NCBI GenBank assembly: GCA_902610515.1
Contig: CACLVZ010000003.1
Location: forward strand, 1 to 64,000
Origin: an uncultured Pelagibacteraceae bacterium
GTDB taxonomy: Bacteria > Pseudomonadota > Alphaproteobacteria > Pelagibacterales > Pelagibacteraceae
Direction: 5' to 3'
DNA length: 64,000 nucleotides
The notes under the pieces were generated by a model. That model was not told where the DNA came from and ran no database searches. It was given only the letters and a program-made list of their open reading frames with translations. A program made the translations under genes and the position numbers. The first letter of the stretch is position 1; each line of letters begins with the position of its first letter. Shown one piece after another: positions 55,539-63,662 of this stretch.

Positions 55539-57089
55539 ATGAATCTTAAAATCAAAAATGCTTTAATTTCTGTTTCTGATAAAGAAAATATAAGTTCTCT
55601 TTTAAAAATTTTTAAGAAATATAATATAAAAATTATTAGTTCAAGCGGTACTTTTAAGACGATCAAGAAATTAGGTTATAATTGTATTGAAATATCTAAA
55701 TATACTGGATTTAAAGAAATGCTCGATGGCAGAGTAAAGACATTACATCCGAAAATTCACGCTGGAATATTACATGATAGAAAAAATAAAATTCATAAAA
55801 ATGAAATGGACAAGCAAAAATTTCCCTCTTTAGACTTAATTATAGTAAATTTCTATCCTTTTCAAAACATAGTAAGACACTCCAAAAACTCAAAAAATAT
55901 AATTGAAAATATTGATATCGGAGGTCCTACAATGGTAAGGGCAGCAGCAAAAAACTTTAAAAACGTAGCAATAATTACAAATAAAAACGATTATAAATCA
56001 TTAATTAAAGAGATTGAAAAAAATAGAGGTGGAACAAGTCTTAAGTTTAGAGAATTTATGTCGTCAAAAGCTTTTGGCTTGACTGCTTATTACGACTCTA
56101 TGATAGCCAATTGGTTTAACAAAAAATTAAATATTAAGTTTCCAGAGAGAAAGACTTTATTTGGAAGAAAATTTAAGGAGCTGAGATATGGAGAAAATCC
56201 ACACCAAGAAAGTTCTATCTACATCAATGATTATAATGATCGTGAGCTTGGGTTTACGCAGCTAAATGGAAGAGAATTAAGCTATAATAATTACAATGAC
56301 ATATTTGCTTCACTAGATCTCCTTATGTCGATTCAAGGGAAGTCCAGCACAATCATTATAAAACACGCCAACCCATGTGGAGTTTCACAAAATAAAGACC
56401 CATTGATCTCCTTCAAAAATGCATATGCATGCGATCCATTAAGTGCTTTTGGAGGTGTAATCGCATGCAACTATAAGATAAATAAAAAAATTGCTTTAGA
56501 AATTACTAAAAATTTTCTTGAAGTAATCCTAGCAAAAGGCTTTGACGTTGAAGCTTTAAAAATATTAAAGAGAAAAAAAAACCTAAGAATATTGGACATA
56601 TCTAAATTCAAAGAAAAAAATATTTCAAAAATTAAAAATTTTGATGGATCGTTTATAATACAAAACAAAGATCAAATTATTTTAGATAATAAAAAATTAA
56701 AATGTGTTACTAAGCTTAAACCTAACAAAAAAGAGTTGAATGAGATAAGATTTGCTTTTAACGTTTGTAAATACGTAAAATCAAATGCTATTGTGCTCAG
56801 TAATAACTTTTCTACAATTGGAATTGGAGGTGGTCAACCAAGTAGATTGGATAGTTGTAAAATAGCAATACAAAAAGCAAAACGATTTCAATCAATAAAA
56901 ATTAAGAACTGCGTAGCAGCCTCTGATGCTTTTTTTCCATTTCCTGATGGGATTAAAATTTTGATTAACGCAGGTGTAAAAATTATTGTTCAACCTGGAG
57001 GCTCTATTAAAGACCAGGAAATCATTAATGAGGCAAATAAGTCAAAAATCAAAATGCTTTTCACAGGTATAAGACACTTTAACCATTAA
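55539..57089 (+). CDS. purH: bifunctional AICAR transformylase/IMP cyclohydrolase
   Basis: Last two steps of IMP synthesis. It has 516 residues. The N-terminal cyclohydrolase part has ISSSGTFKTIK near 34, GRVKTLHPKIHAGIL near 64-78 and ENIDIGGPTMVRAAAKN near 122-138. The transformylase part has KHANPCGVS near 272-280 and ASDAFFPFPDGI near 465. Two nucleotides after the heparinase-like gene and ending against the convergent phhB. Confidence 0.97.
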   Translation: MNLKIKNALISVSDKENISSLLKIFKKYNIKIISSSGTFKTIKKLGYNCIEISKYTGFKEMLDGRVKTLHPKIHAGILHDRKNKIHKNEMDKQKFPSLDLIIVNFYPFQNIVRHSKNSKNIIENIDIGGPTMVRAAAKNFKNVAIITNKNDYKSLIKEIEKNRGGTSLKFREFMSSKAFGLTAYYDSMIANWFNKKLNIKFPERKTLFGRKFKELRYGENPHQESSIYINDYNDRELGFTQLNGRELSYNNYNDIFASLDLLMSIQGKSSTIIIKHANPCGVSQNKDPLISFKNAYACDPLSAFGGVIACNYKINKKIALEITKNFLEVILAKGFDVEALKILKRKKNLRILDISKFKEKNISKIKNFDGSFIIQNKDQIILDNKKLKCVTKLKPNKKELNEIRFAFNVCKYVKSNAIVLSNNFSTIGIGGGQPSRLDSCKIAIQKAKRFQSIKIKNCVAASDAFFPFPDGIKILINAGVKIIVQPGGSIKDQEIINEANKSKIKMLFTGIRHFNH

Positions 57090-57425
57090 CTAAATTTTAT
57101 CTATCTTCGCGGCCAAGATAAAATCGCTTTCAGCCAATCCTTTTATTGCATGTGTAAATATTTTCACTCTACAGTACCCCCATCCAAATGATATGTCAGG
57201 GTGATGATTCTCTTTTTCAGCTATATCTCCGACTTTATTAATAAATTTTTGGCTTTCCTTAAAGTTTTTAAATGAAAATTCCTTAGTTAAATAATAATTT
57301 TCATCTTTATTACTCTTAACATTCCATCCGTCAACTTTTTTCAAATATTTATGAATCTCACTTTTATCAAATGGAGGAATATTTCCTTCGCAAGGGATAC
57401 ATTTTTTATCAGCTAAATCACTCAT
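57090..57425 (-). CDS. phhB: 4a-hydroxytetrahydrobiopterin dehydratase
   Basis: A 111-residue pterin-4a-carbinolamine dehydratase, which recycles the pterin cofactor of aromatic amino acid hydroxylases. KENHHPDISFGWGYCRVKIFTHAIKGL near 73-98 holds the active-site His-His-Pro and later His. The start is the ATG at 57423-57425 (MSDLADKK). The same frame stays open to 57491 but those codons lie inside tRNA-Gly, so they are not coding. Only 5 nt separate this ATG from the tRNA's CCA. Confidence 0.92.
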   Translation of the reverse strand: MSDLADKKCIPCEGNIPPFDKSEIHKYLKKVDGWNVKSNKDENYYLTKEFSFKNFKESQKFINKVGDIAEKENHHPDISFGWGYCRVKIFTHAIKGLAESDFILAAKIDKI

Positions 57426-57430
57426 TTTAA

Positions 57431-57505
57431 TGGAGCGGGCAAAGGGACTTGAACCCTCGACCTTCTCGTTGGCAACGAGACGCTCTACCACTGAGCTATG
57501 CCCGC
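57431..57505 (-). tRNA. tRNA-Gly(GCC)
   Basis: A complete 75-nt tRNA with encoded CCA. The acceptor stem is GCGGGCA/TGCCCGC, the D arm AGCTCAGTGGTAGAGC, the anticodon arm TCTCGTTGCCAACGAGA with GCC in the loop, and the T arm AGGGTTCAAGTCCCT. The discriminator is U, as expected for glycine. It is transcribed leftward and phhB follows after 5 nt. Confidence 0.98.
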
Positions 57506-57514
57506 AATATTATA

Positions 57515-57544
57515 AGTATAATATAAGGCCTCTAGAGCGGTCAA
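57515..57544 (-). promoter_or_regulatory. sigma70 promoter for tRNA-Gly and phhB
   Basis: Reading leftward: TTGACC (57539-57544), an 18-nt spacer, TATACT (57515-57520), then 9 nt to the tRNA 5' end. Both boxes are near consensus and the 5' leader of the precursor would be only two or three nucleotides. Confidence 0.7.
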
Positions 57545-57596
57545 TACTAATAAAATGTCACTATCGATGAAGTAAAAATTTTAATATGATACTTTT

Positions 57597-58214
57597 ATGA
57601 AAAATCTTCCTAAAGTAATCCCGGTGTTCCCTCTTAGCGGCGTAATTTACTTCCCAAAAACTAATTTGCCTTTAAATATATTTGAGGAAAGATATCTAGA
57701 GCTTGTCAATGATACTTACAAGAAAAACAAACTGATGGGCATGGTACAATCAAATAGAGAAGGAAGCGATATTTATAAAATTGGGTGTCTAGGGAGAATA
57801 AGTGATTTCCAAAAGATTAGAGATGGTAGAATTTTAATTAATCTTACAGGAATTACAAGATTTAAGATATTAGAGGAAGTAAATAATAATAAAATCTATA
57901 GAGAATTTAAAGTTGATTACAAACATTTTGAATCGGATGTAGATGGTTCTCTAGAAGTTGAAAATATACAAAGCATTATGGATAAAGCTAAAATTTTTTT
58001 TAGAAAGAATGGCTTGCTACTTAACTGGCGAGAATTTGAAAAACTTGATGAAATACAAAAAATAAATACTCTTTCGATGATATCACCTGTAACTAATGAA
58101 GAAAAACAAAAACTTTTAGAAACCGTGACTAATAAAGATAGAGCAAAAATTCTAGAGGAAATTATAAGTTTCTACTCGCATCAAGTGAGTTACGACAATA
58201 AAACAATTCAATAA
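57597..58214 (+). CDS. Lon N-terminal (substrate-binding) domain protein
   Basis: A 205-residue stand-alone LON-substrate-binding domain without ATPase or protease parts. VIPVFPLSGVIYFPKTNLPLNIFEERYLELV near 6-36, GCLGRISDFQKIRDGRILINLTGITRFKI near 62-90 and a helical C-terminal half are as in widespread homologs. Its function is unknown; proteolysis-related binding is a guess from the fold. Convergent with rho, 3 nt apart. Confidence 0.88.
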   Translation: MKNLPKVIPVFPLSGVIYFPKTNLPLNIFEERYLELVNDTYKKNKLMGMVQSNREGSDIYKIGCLGRISDFQKIRDGRILINLTGITRFKILEEVNNNKIYREFKVDYKHFESDVDGSLEVENIQSIMDKAKIFFRKNGLLLNWREFEKLDEIQKINTLSMISPVTNEEKQKLLETVTNKDRAKILEEIISFYSHQVSYDNKTIQ

Positions 58215-58217
58215 AAA

Positions 58218-59492
58218 TTAGTTTGCAGACTTGTTCATGGAGTCAAAAAAGTCTGAATTGTTTTTTGTATTTTTTAGTTTAGAAATTAAAAACTCAATAC
58301 CATCCATTGTTCCCATCGGGCTTATAATTCTTCTAAGCACGTTCATCTTTGATAACTCGTCTTTTGCAAATAACAACTCTTCTCTTCTAGTGCCAGATCT
58401 TGTTATATCTAGAGCTGGGTAAATTCTCTTATCTGCAACTTTTCTATCTAAAATCAATTCAGAATTACCAGTTCCCTTAAATTCTTCAAAAATTACTTCA
58501 TCCATTCTACTTCCTGTATCAATTAAAGCAGTGGAAATTATCGTTAACGATCCTCCCTCCTCAACATTTCGTGCTGCACCAAAAAATCTTTTTGGTCTTT
58601 GAAGTGCATTTGCGTCAACGCCTCCTGTAAGAACTTTACCTGAACTTGGTATAACTGCATTGTACGCCCTTCCCAACCTAGTTATGGAGTCTAAAAGTAT
58701 TACTACATCTTTCTTGTGTTCGACTAATCTTTTTGCTTTCTCTATGACCATTTCAGCTACCGCAACATGTCTTGAAGCCGGTTCGTCAAAAGTTGATGCC
58801 ACTACCTCTCCTTTGACTGATCTTTGCATGTCGGTAACTTCCTCAGGCCTTTCGTCAATTAAAAGCACCATTAAATAGCACTCTGGGTGGTTTGCAGTAA
58901 TAGATTGTGCAATGTTTTGAAGAATTATTGTTTTGCCCGCCCTTGGAGGGGACACTATTAAAGATCTTTGCCCTTTTCCAATTGGACTTACCAGGTCAAT
59001 CAATCTTGCAGTGTTATCTGGTTTTTTTTCAACTTTTACGCTTTCGACTTCTAATTTAATTCTTTCGTTGGGATAAAGAGGAGTAAGGTTATCAAAAGCA
59101 ATTTTATTTTTTCCTTTTTCAGGGTTGTCAAAATTAATATTGTTAACTTTAAGCAATGCAAAATATCTTTCCGCATCTTTAGGTCCTCTTATTTCTCCTT
59201 CGACTGAGTCCCCCGTCCTCAATCCAAATCTTCTGATTTGGCTTGGACTAACATAAATATCGTCGGGCCCTGGTAGGTAATTAGACTCTATCGCTCTTAA
59301 AAACCCAAATCCATCTTGTAAAACTTCCAAAACTCCTGTCGCCGTTATCTGCTCATTTTTTTCAGCTAGTTTCTTTAAAATTGCAAATAATATTTCTTGC
59401 TTTCTTAAAGTGCTTGGGTTTTCAATGCCTAGTTTTTCTGCCTCACTGATAAGTTCAGCTGGGTTTTTCTGCTTAAGTTCTTGTAAGTTCAT
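58218..59492 (-). CDS. rho: transcription termination factor Rho
   Basis: Hexameric RNA-dependent helicase ending transcripts. It has 424 residues. The RNA-binding domain has [35 protein letters not shown] near 71-105. The P-loop is [12 protein letters not shown] near 180, Walker [15 protein letters not shown] near 205-218, and the Q-loop/R-loop region [11 protein letters not shown] and [26 protein letters not shown] are complete. No insertion is seen. Part of the hemE-hemH-hemJ-rho series. Confidence 0.97.
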   Translation of the reverse strand: MNLQELKQKNPAELISEAEKLGIENPSTLRKQEILFAILKKLAEKNEQITATGVLEVLQDGFGFLRAIESNYLPGPDDIYVSPSQIRRFGLRTGDSVEGEIRGPKDAERYFALLKVNNINFDNPEKGKNKIAFDNLTPLYPNERIKLEVESVKVEKKPDNTARLIDLVSPIGKGQRSLIVSPPRAGKTIILQNIAQSITANHPECYLMVLLIDERPEEVTDMQRSVKGEVVASTFDEPASRHVAVAEMVIEKAKRLVEHKKDVVILLDSITRLGRAYNAVIPSSGKVLTGGVDANALQRPKRFFGAARNVEEGGSLTIISTALIDTGSRMDEVIFEEFKGTGNSELILDRKVADKRIYPALDITRSGTRREELLFAKDELSKMNVLRRIISPMGTMDGIEFLISKLKNTKNNSDFFDSMNKSAN

Positions 59493-59555
59493 GAGATTTT
59501 TTTAAAGAAGTGTAAATAAAAATATATGTCTTTTTATAAAAAATTCAACCCCTAA

Positions 59556-59987
59556 TTATAAAGGTTTAAAAACTACCACAAATATAACTACAATCAGTAT
59601 AATTGTAGGGATTTCGTTATATATTCTGAAAAATTTTGAAGATTTTTGATTATTGTCGATTGAAAAATCATTTAAATATTTTCTTAATGTGAAGTGGTAA
59701 TATGTTAGAATTGTTACTAAGATAATTTTTATTACCATCCAAAGTTCAAACAAAACTGAGAAGCCAAGATTGTGTAAAAGTAAAATACCAAACAACCAAG
59801 AAATTAGCATGGCAGGCATCATGATGTAATTATAAAGCCTCCTTTCCATTATTTTAAAAACTTCTTTTTGAGAGTCATGTTTTGCCTCAGAATGATAAAC
59901 AAATATTCTTGGTAAGTATAAAAGACCTGCCATCCACGAGATGACAGCAATAAGGTGCAATGATTTAAATAGCAAATAGTAGTTCAT
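59556..59987 (-). CDS. hemJ: protoporphyrinogen oxidase HemJ
   Basis: A 143-residue four-helix membrane protein of the HemJ family, which oxidises protoporphyrinogen IX using heme and the respiratory chain. The signature LFKSLHLIAVISWMAGLLYLPRIFVYH near 5-31 includes the conserved His and the ligand region; a further conserved block lies near 83-101. Overlaps the hemH stop by one base. It replaces HemG or HemY in this lineage. Confidence 0.9.
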   Translation of the reverse strand: MNYYLLFKSLHLIAVISWMAGLLYLPRIFVYHSEAKHDSQKEVFKIMERRLYNYIMMPAMLISWLFGILLLHNLGFSVLFELWMVIKIILVTILTYYHFTLRKYLNDFSIDNNQKSSKFFRIYNEIPTIILIVVIFVVVFKPL

Positions 59988-60985
59988 TAAACATATTTAT
60001 TAACTAATTTTTCCATCATAGTAATGTGGTCTTGGCTGTCATTAAGACATGGAATCATATCAAAATTTTCTCCTCCATTTTCCATAAAACTTTCTCGTCC
60101 TTGAATATTAATTTCCTCCAGAGTCTCAACACAATCCGACGCGAATCCCGGACAAATTACAAGAAGATTTTTTACTCCTTCCTTGGGTAAAGACTCTAGT
60201 GTTTTATCGGTGTATGGTGTTAACCATTCTTGTGGTCCAAATCTCGATTGGAAGGTTGTTTTTATTTGTATTTTTTCATTTAAACTTTCTTGAATAAGCC
60301 TTGTAGTTTTATGACAATAACAATGGTAGGGATCTCCCTTATCAAAATAAGATTTAGGTATTCCGTGATAAGAAGAAACGATGATATCAGGTTTCCAATT
60401 TATTTCTTTTATTTTCCTTTCAATACTATTTATCAATGCGCTAATATAGAGAGGTTCACTTTCGTAGTGAGGAACGATTTGAAGACTTGGTTGCCATCTC
60501 ATCTTCATTAATGATCTATAAACCTCGTCGCAAACTGTTGCTGTCGTGGCTGCTGCATACTGAGGGTAGAGAGGTAAAATAATTATATTTTCACAACCAC
60601 AGTCTTTTAATTTGAACAATTTAGATTTGATACTTGGATTTCCGTATCTCATAGCAAAATCTATTATTAAATTTTCATTTCCTATTTTTTTATTAAGTTT
60701 AATTTTCTGATTTTTTGTGAAATATAAGAGTGGTGACTCGTTGCTTTCTTTTCTCCAGATTTTCTTATATGCGTGCGCAGTTTTTGATGGGCGGAGGGTT
60801 AAAATAAATAAATTCAAAATTAATTGCCATATGACTGGGTTTACTTCTATTACTCTTCTATCAGAAAGGAATTCTTTAAGATATTTTCTGATGTCCCACC
60901 AATTTGTTGAGTCTGGTGTTCCTAAATTAATTATGAGAACTCCAGTTTTTCCAAATTTGACTTTCGGGTGTTCTTTTTTATCCAT
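59987..60985 (-). CDS. hemH: ferrochelatase
   Basis: Inserts iron into protoporphyrin IX. It has 332 residues. GVLIINLGTPDS near 15-26, YGNPSIKSKL near 109, PLYPQYAAATTATV near 127-140, the catalytic His in SSYHGIPKSYFDKGDPY near 195-211 and the C-terminal VCPGFASDCVETLEEI near 277-292 are all conserved. Coupled to hemE upstream and hemJ downstream by one-base TAATG overlaps. Confidence 0.96.
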   Translation of the reverse strand: MDKKEHPKVKFGKTGVLIINLGTPDSTNWWDIRKYLKEFLSDRRVIEVNPVIWQLILNLFILTLRPSKTAHAYKKIWRKESNESPLLYFTKNQKIKLNKKIGNENLIIDFAMRYGNPSIKSKLFKLKDCGCENIIILPLYPQYAAATTATVCDEVYRSLMKMRWQPSLQIVPHYESEPLYISALINSIERKIKEINWKPDIIVSSYHGIPKSYFDKGDPYHCYCHKTTRLIQESLNEKIQIKTTFQSRFGPQEWLTPYTDKTLESLPKEGVKNLLVICPGFASDCVETLEEINIQGRESFMENGGENFDMIPCLNDSQDHITMMEKLVNKYV

Positions 60986-61989
60986 TAGTAATTCCTGTAA
61001 AATTTAATTAATGTTGTTAGTTTATCAGGATCTGTTTCAGGAAGTAAACCATGACCTAAGTTAAAAACGTAAGGTGTATTTTGGAAAGTTTTAATGTATT
61101 TCGTCGCTACTTCTATCATTTCATCTTCTGGTTTAAGCAAAGCTTTTGGGTCTAGACCCCCTTGTATAACCACATCTGTAAGATTGTTTTTTGCCCACTG
61201 TGGGTCTATTTCATAATCTATGTTAATGCCATCTGGTTTAACAAAGTTATTGAATTCCTTATATTTTAGTTTGATCCCTTTTGGGAAACAAATATTAGAA
61301 ATTTTTTTCTTTTTACAAAACTCTACAATTTTAGCATTAGGTGAATAGCAAAGGTCTTGAATATTTGCTGACGGAATTAATCCTGCCCAAGAGTCGAATA
61401 TTTGTACAACGTCTGCACCAGCGTCTACTTGGTTTTGAATATGAATATTTAAAATTTTTACAAGTTTATTAATTAAATCACCTAGCTTTAGATCTTTAAT
61501 ATTTAATTTTTTTAGATTTAAATTGTTATCAGCTTTTTTAATTCCTAGCATGTAAACCAATAATGTCCACGGAGCTCCAATAAATGAAATAAGTGATTTC
61601 TCTTTTGGTAATTTTTTTCTCGTAATATCTATTGCTCTATAAACTGGAGATAATTTTTTAGAAAAACTTTCTTTATTAACTTTTAAAATATTATTCATAT
61701 TCAAATTTCCTAGAACTGGACCTTCATTTTTTATAAAATTGACTTCCTGTCCTAACGCATAAGGAACCATTAAAATATCAGAAAAAATTATAGCCGAATC
61801 CAAGTCGAATCTTTTGATTGGTTGTAAAGTGATTTCAGAACTCAATTCACTGTTTAAACAAAGATTAATAAAATTTTGATTTTTAGATCTTATTTCTCTA
61901 AATTCAGGTAAATATCTACCTGCTTGTCTCATAAACCAAAGTGATTTACAAGAAATTTTATTATGAAGTATTTTGTTAAGATTACTCAT
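60985..61989 (-). CDS. hemE: uroporphyrinogen decarboxylase
   Basis: Converts uroporphyrinogen III to coproporphyrinogen III. It has 334 residues. The opening SLWFMRQAGRYLPEFRE near 17-33 contains the substrate arginines. SAIIFSDILMVPYALGQEV near 66-84, IGAPWTLLVYML near 141 and NLGHGLLPETDPD near 310 are diagnostic. First gene of the leftward heme-rho series, flanking the candidate origin as hemE does in Caulobacter and Rickettsia. Confidence 0.96.
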   Translation of the reverse strand: MSNLNKILHNKISCKSLWFMRQAGRYLPEFREIRSKNQNFINLCLNSELSSEITLQPIKRFDLDSAIIFSDILMVPYALGQEVNFIKNEGPVLGNLNMNNILKVNKESFSKKLSPVYRAIDITRKKLPKEKSLISFIGAPWTLLVYMLGIKKADNNLNLKKLNIKDLKLGDLINKLVKILNIHIQNQVDAGADVVQIFDSWAGLIPSANIQDLCYSPNAKIVEFCKKKKISNICFPKGIKLKYKEFNNFVKPDGINIDYEIDPQWAKNNLTDVVIQGGLDPKALLKPEDEMIEVATKYIKTFQNTPYVFNLGHGLLPETDPDKLTTLIKFYRNY

Positions 61990-62263
61990 ATATTATTAAT
62001 TTTCTTTTTATAGGTTGTAGTAGTTTAATATCTTGTTAAGTGTTCGTATAACTTTTTATACATATTTTATACATACCTAAGTTAATAATTTTTTTTAAAA
62101 CTGCTTAATTTTGTAGATTGTATTAACTTTATAAACATTAGTAAAACAACATTATTAACACTTAATAAGATGTTAAAATGTTGTTAATTAATGTTAATTT
62201 TTCTATATTTTTTTTTGTTAGCAGTGGAAAAAGATAGTTTATTATCAATTTATTAACAAATTT
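61990..62263. other. candidate chromosomal replication origin (oriC)
   Basis: A 274-nt, extremely AT-rich spacer, the longest gene-free stretch here, between divergent hemE and ppsR. That junction is the replication origin in Caulobacter and Rickettsia. It contains two tandem copies of TTTATACATA (62055-62064 and 62066-62075), spaced 11 bp, which differ by one base from DnaA-box consensus. It also has three TTAA sites at 62162, 62173 and 62184, each exactly 11 bp apart, giving two overlapping TTAA-N7-TTAA motifs as bound by CtrA in Caulobacter. No perfect DnaA box was found by eye. hemE and ppsR promoters must lie here too. Confidence 0.55.
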
Positions 62264-63082
62264 ATGAACGAAAAATACAATGTATATCTTGTGTCTGACT
62301 CAACTGGCGAAACTCTTGATAGAATATTTCTTTCCCTAAAATCACAATTTGCCAATTTCATTTACAACAAAAAAGAGTTTGCTTTCATTAGAACCGAGCA
62401 ACAAATTGATAAGATCATTAAAGAATGTAACGATTTAGAAAACTCTCTTATTCTTTACACAATTGTTGAAACAAAGTTGGCAAAATACATAGCAAAGGAA
62501 AGTGAGAAAAATAATGTGCCATGTTTCGGAATTTTAGGAAACTTAATATTAAGCTTTTCAAAGCTTTTAAACCAAAAAGCCATACACAAACCAAGCGCAC
62601 AACACGTTCTAGATGACGATTACTATAAAAGAATAGAAGCCATACAATTTACGATGTCCCACGATGACGGAAAGAAAGTTGATGATATTAATGAAGCTGA
62701 TGTAATTTTACTAGGGGTGAGCAGAACAAGTAAGACCCCAACATCTATTTACTTGGCTAATAGAGGTTTCAAAACAATCAACATACCTCTAGTATTAGAT
62801 CAAAAATTACCAGAGGGACTAAATTTTAATAAAAAAGCATGTATTATTGGCCTGATTGCTGACCCAGAAAGATTGGCTGATATCAGAAGAAACAGAGTTG
62901 CTATTATGAAAGACCACAACCTAAAAGAATACACAGATATTGAATTTATCAAAAAAGAAATATTTGATTCCAAAAATTTGTTCAAAAAAAATAATTGGCC
63001 TATAATTGATGTCACAAGACGATCAGTAGAAGAAACCGCAGCCTCAATCTTGAAAATAATTGAAATAAAGAAACACAAATGA
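62264..63082 (+). CDS. ppsR: pyruvate,phosphate dikinase / PEP synthase regulatory protein (DUF299)
   Basis: A 272-residue ADP-dependent kinase and phosphotransferase that switches PPDK or PEP synthase off and on. VYLVSDSTGETLDRI near 5-19 and the P-loop-like GVSRTSKTPTSIYLANRGFKTINIPLV near 148-174 are the family signatures. Placed right of the candidate origin, in a conserved alphaproteobacterial row with maf and aroE. It overlaps maf by 4 nt. Confidence 0.94.
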   Translation: MNEKYNVYLVSDSTGETLDRIFLSLKSQFANFIYNKKEFAFIRTEQQIDKIIKECNDLENSLILYTIVETKLAKYIAKESEKNNVPCFGILGNLILSFSKLLNQKAIHKPSAQHVLDDDYYKRIEAIQFTMSHDDGKKVDDINEADVILLGVSRTSKTPTSIYLANRGFKTINIPLVLDQKLPEGLNFNKKACIIGLIADPERLADIRRNRVAIMKDHNLKEYTDIEFIKKEIFDSKNLFKKNNWPIIDVTRRSVEETAASILKIIEIKKHK

Positions 63083-63660
63083 AATTAATTTTGGCATCAA
63101 AAAGTGGTGTAAGAAAACAAATTCTCGACAATTATAATATTGATTGTGAAGTTGTAGTCTCAAACGTAGATGAAGACGAGGTAAAATCTTCCCTACTTGC
63201 TGAAGGAGCTAATCCAGCTTTAATTTCTAAAAATCTCGCTGAAATAAAATCTATTAAAGTTAGTAATAGAAATCCAAATCAACTTGTTTTAGGAGCTGAC
63301 AGTGTTATATCACTCAATAATGAAATAATTAATAAACCAAAATCAAGAAATGAGGCTTTAGAGATTCTTAAAAAACTAAACAATTCAAAACATTATCTTA
63401 TAAGTTCAGTATGTATCTCAAAAAATGGATCGATGATTTGGAATTATACAGATTCATCAGAACTTAAAATGAAAAACCTTTCCAATGATCAACTAGAAAA
63501 TTATTTAAAAAAAATAAGCACAGAAACTTTACTAGCTTATGGCGTTTATCAAGTAGAAGCTGACGGATTGGAGCTATTCGAATACGTAAAAGGTGATCAT
63601 AATTCAATTATGGGTTTGCCTATAAAACATATAATCAATTATATTAATCAATATAAATAA
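63079..63660 (+). CDS. maf: Maf-family nucleotide pyrophosphatase
   Basis: A 193-residue house-cleaning pyrophosphatase acting on modified or canonical nucleoside triphosphates. LILASKSGVRKQIL at the N-terminus (with the usual Arg), the catalytic acidic segment VLGADSVISLN near 74-84, KPKSRNEALEILKKL near 91 and AYGVYQVEADG near 154-164 are typical. Which nucleotide it prefers cannot be read. Confidence 0.92.
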   Translation: MKLILASKSGVRKQILDNYNIDCEVVVSNVDEDEVKSSLLAEGANPALISKNLAEIKSIKVSNRNPNQLVLGADSVISLNNEIINKPKSRNEALEILKKLNNSKHYLISSVCISKNGSMIWNYTDSSELKMKNLSNDQLENYLKKISTETLLAYGVYQVEADGLELFEYVKGDHNSIMGLPIKHIINYINQYK

Positions 63661-63662
63661 AA

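Noticed and set aside
57426-57491. 22-residue N-terminal extension of phhB in the same frame
   Set aside because: These codons lie within the tRNA-Gly gene; the ATG at 57425 gives the family-like start.
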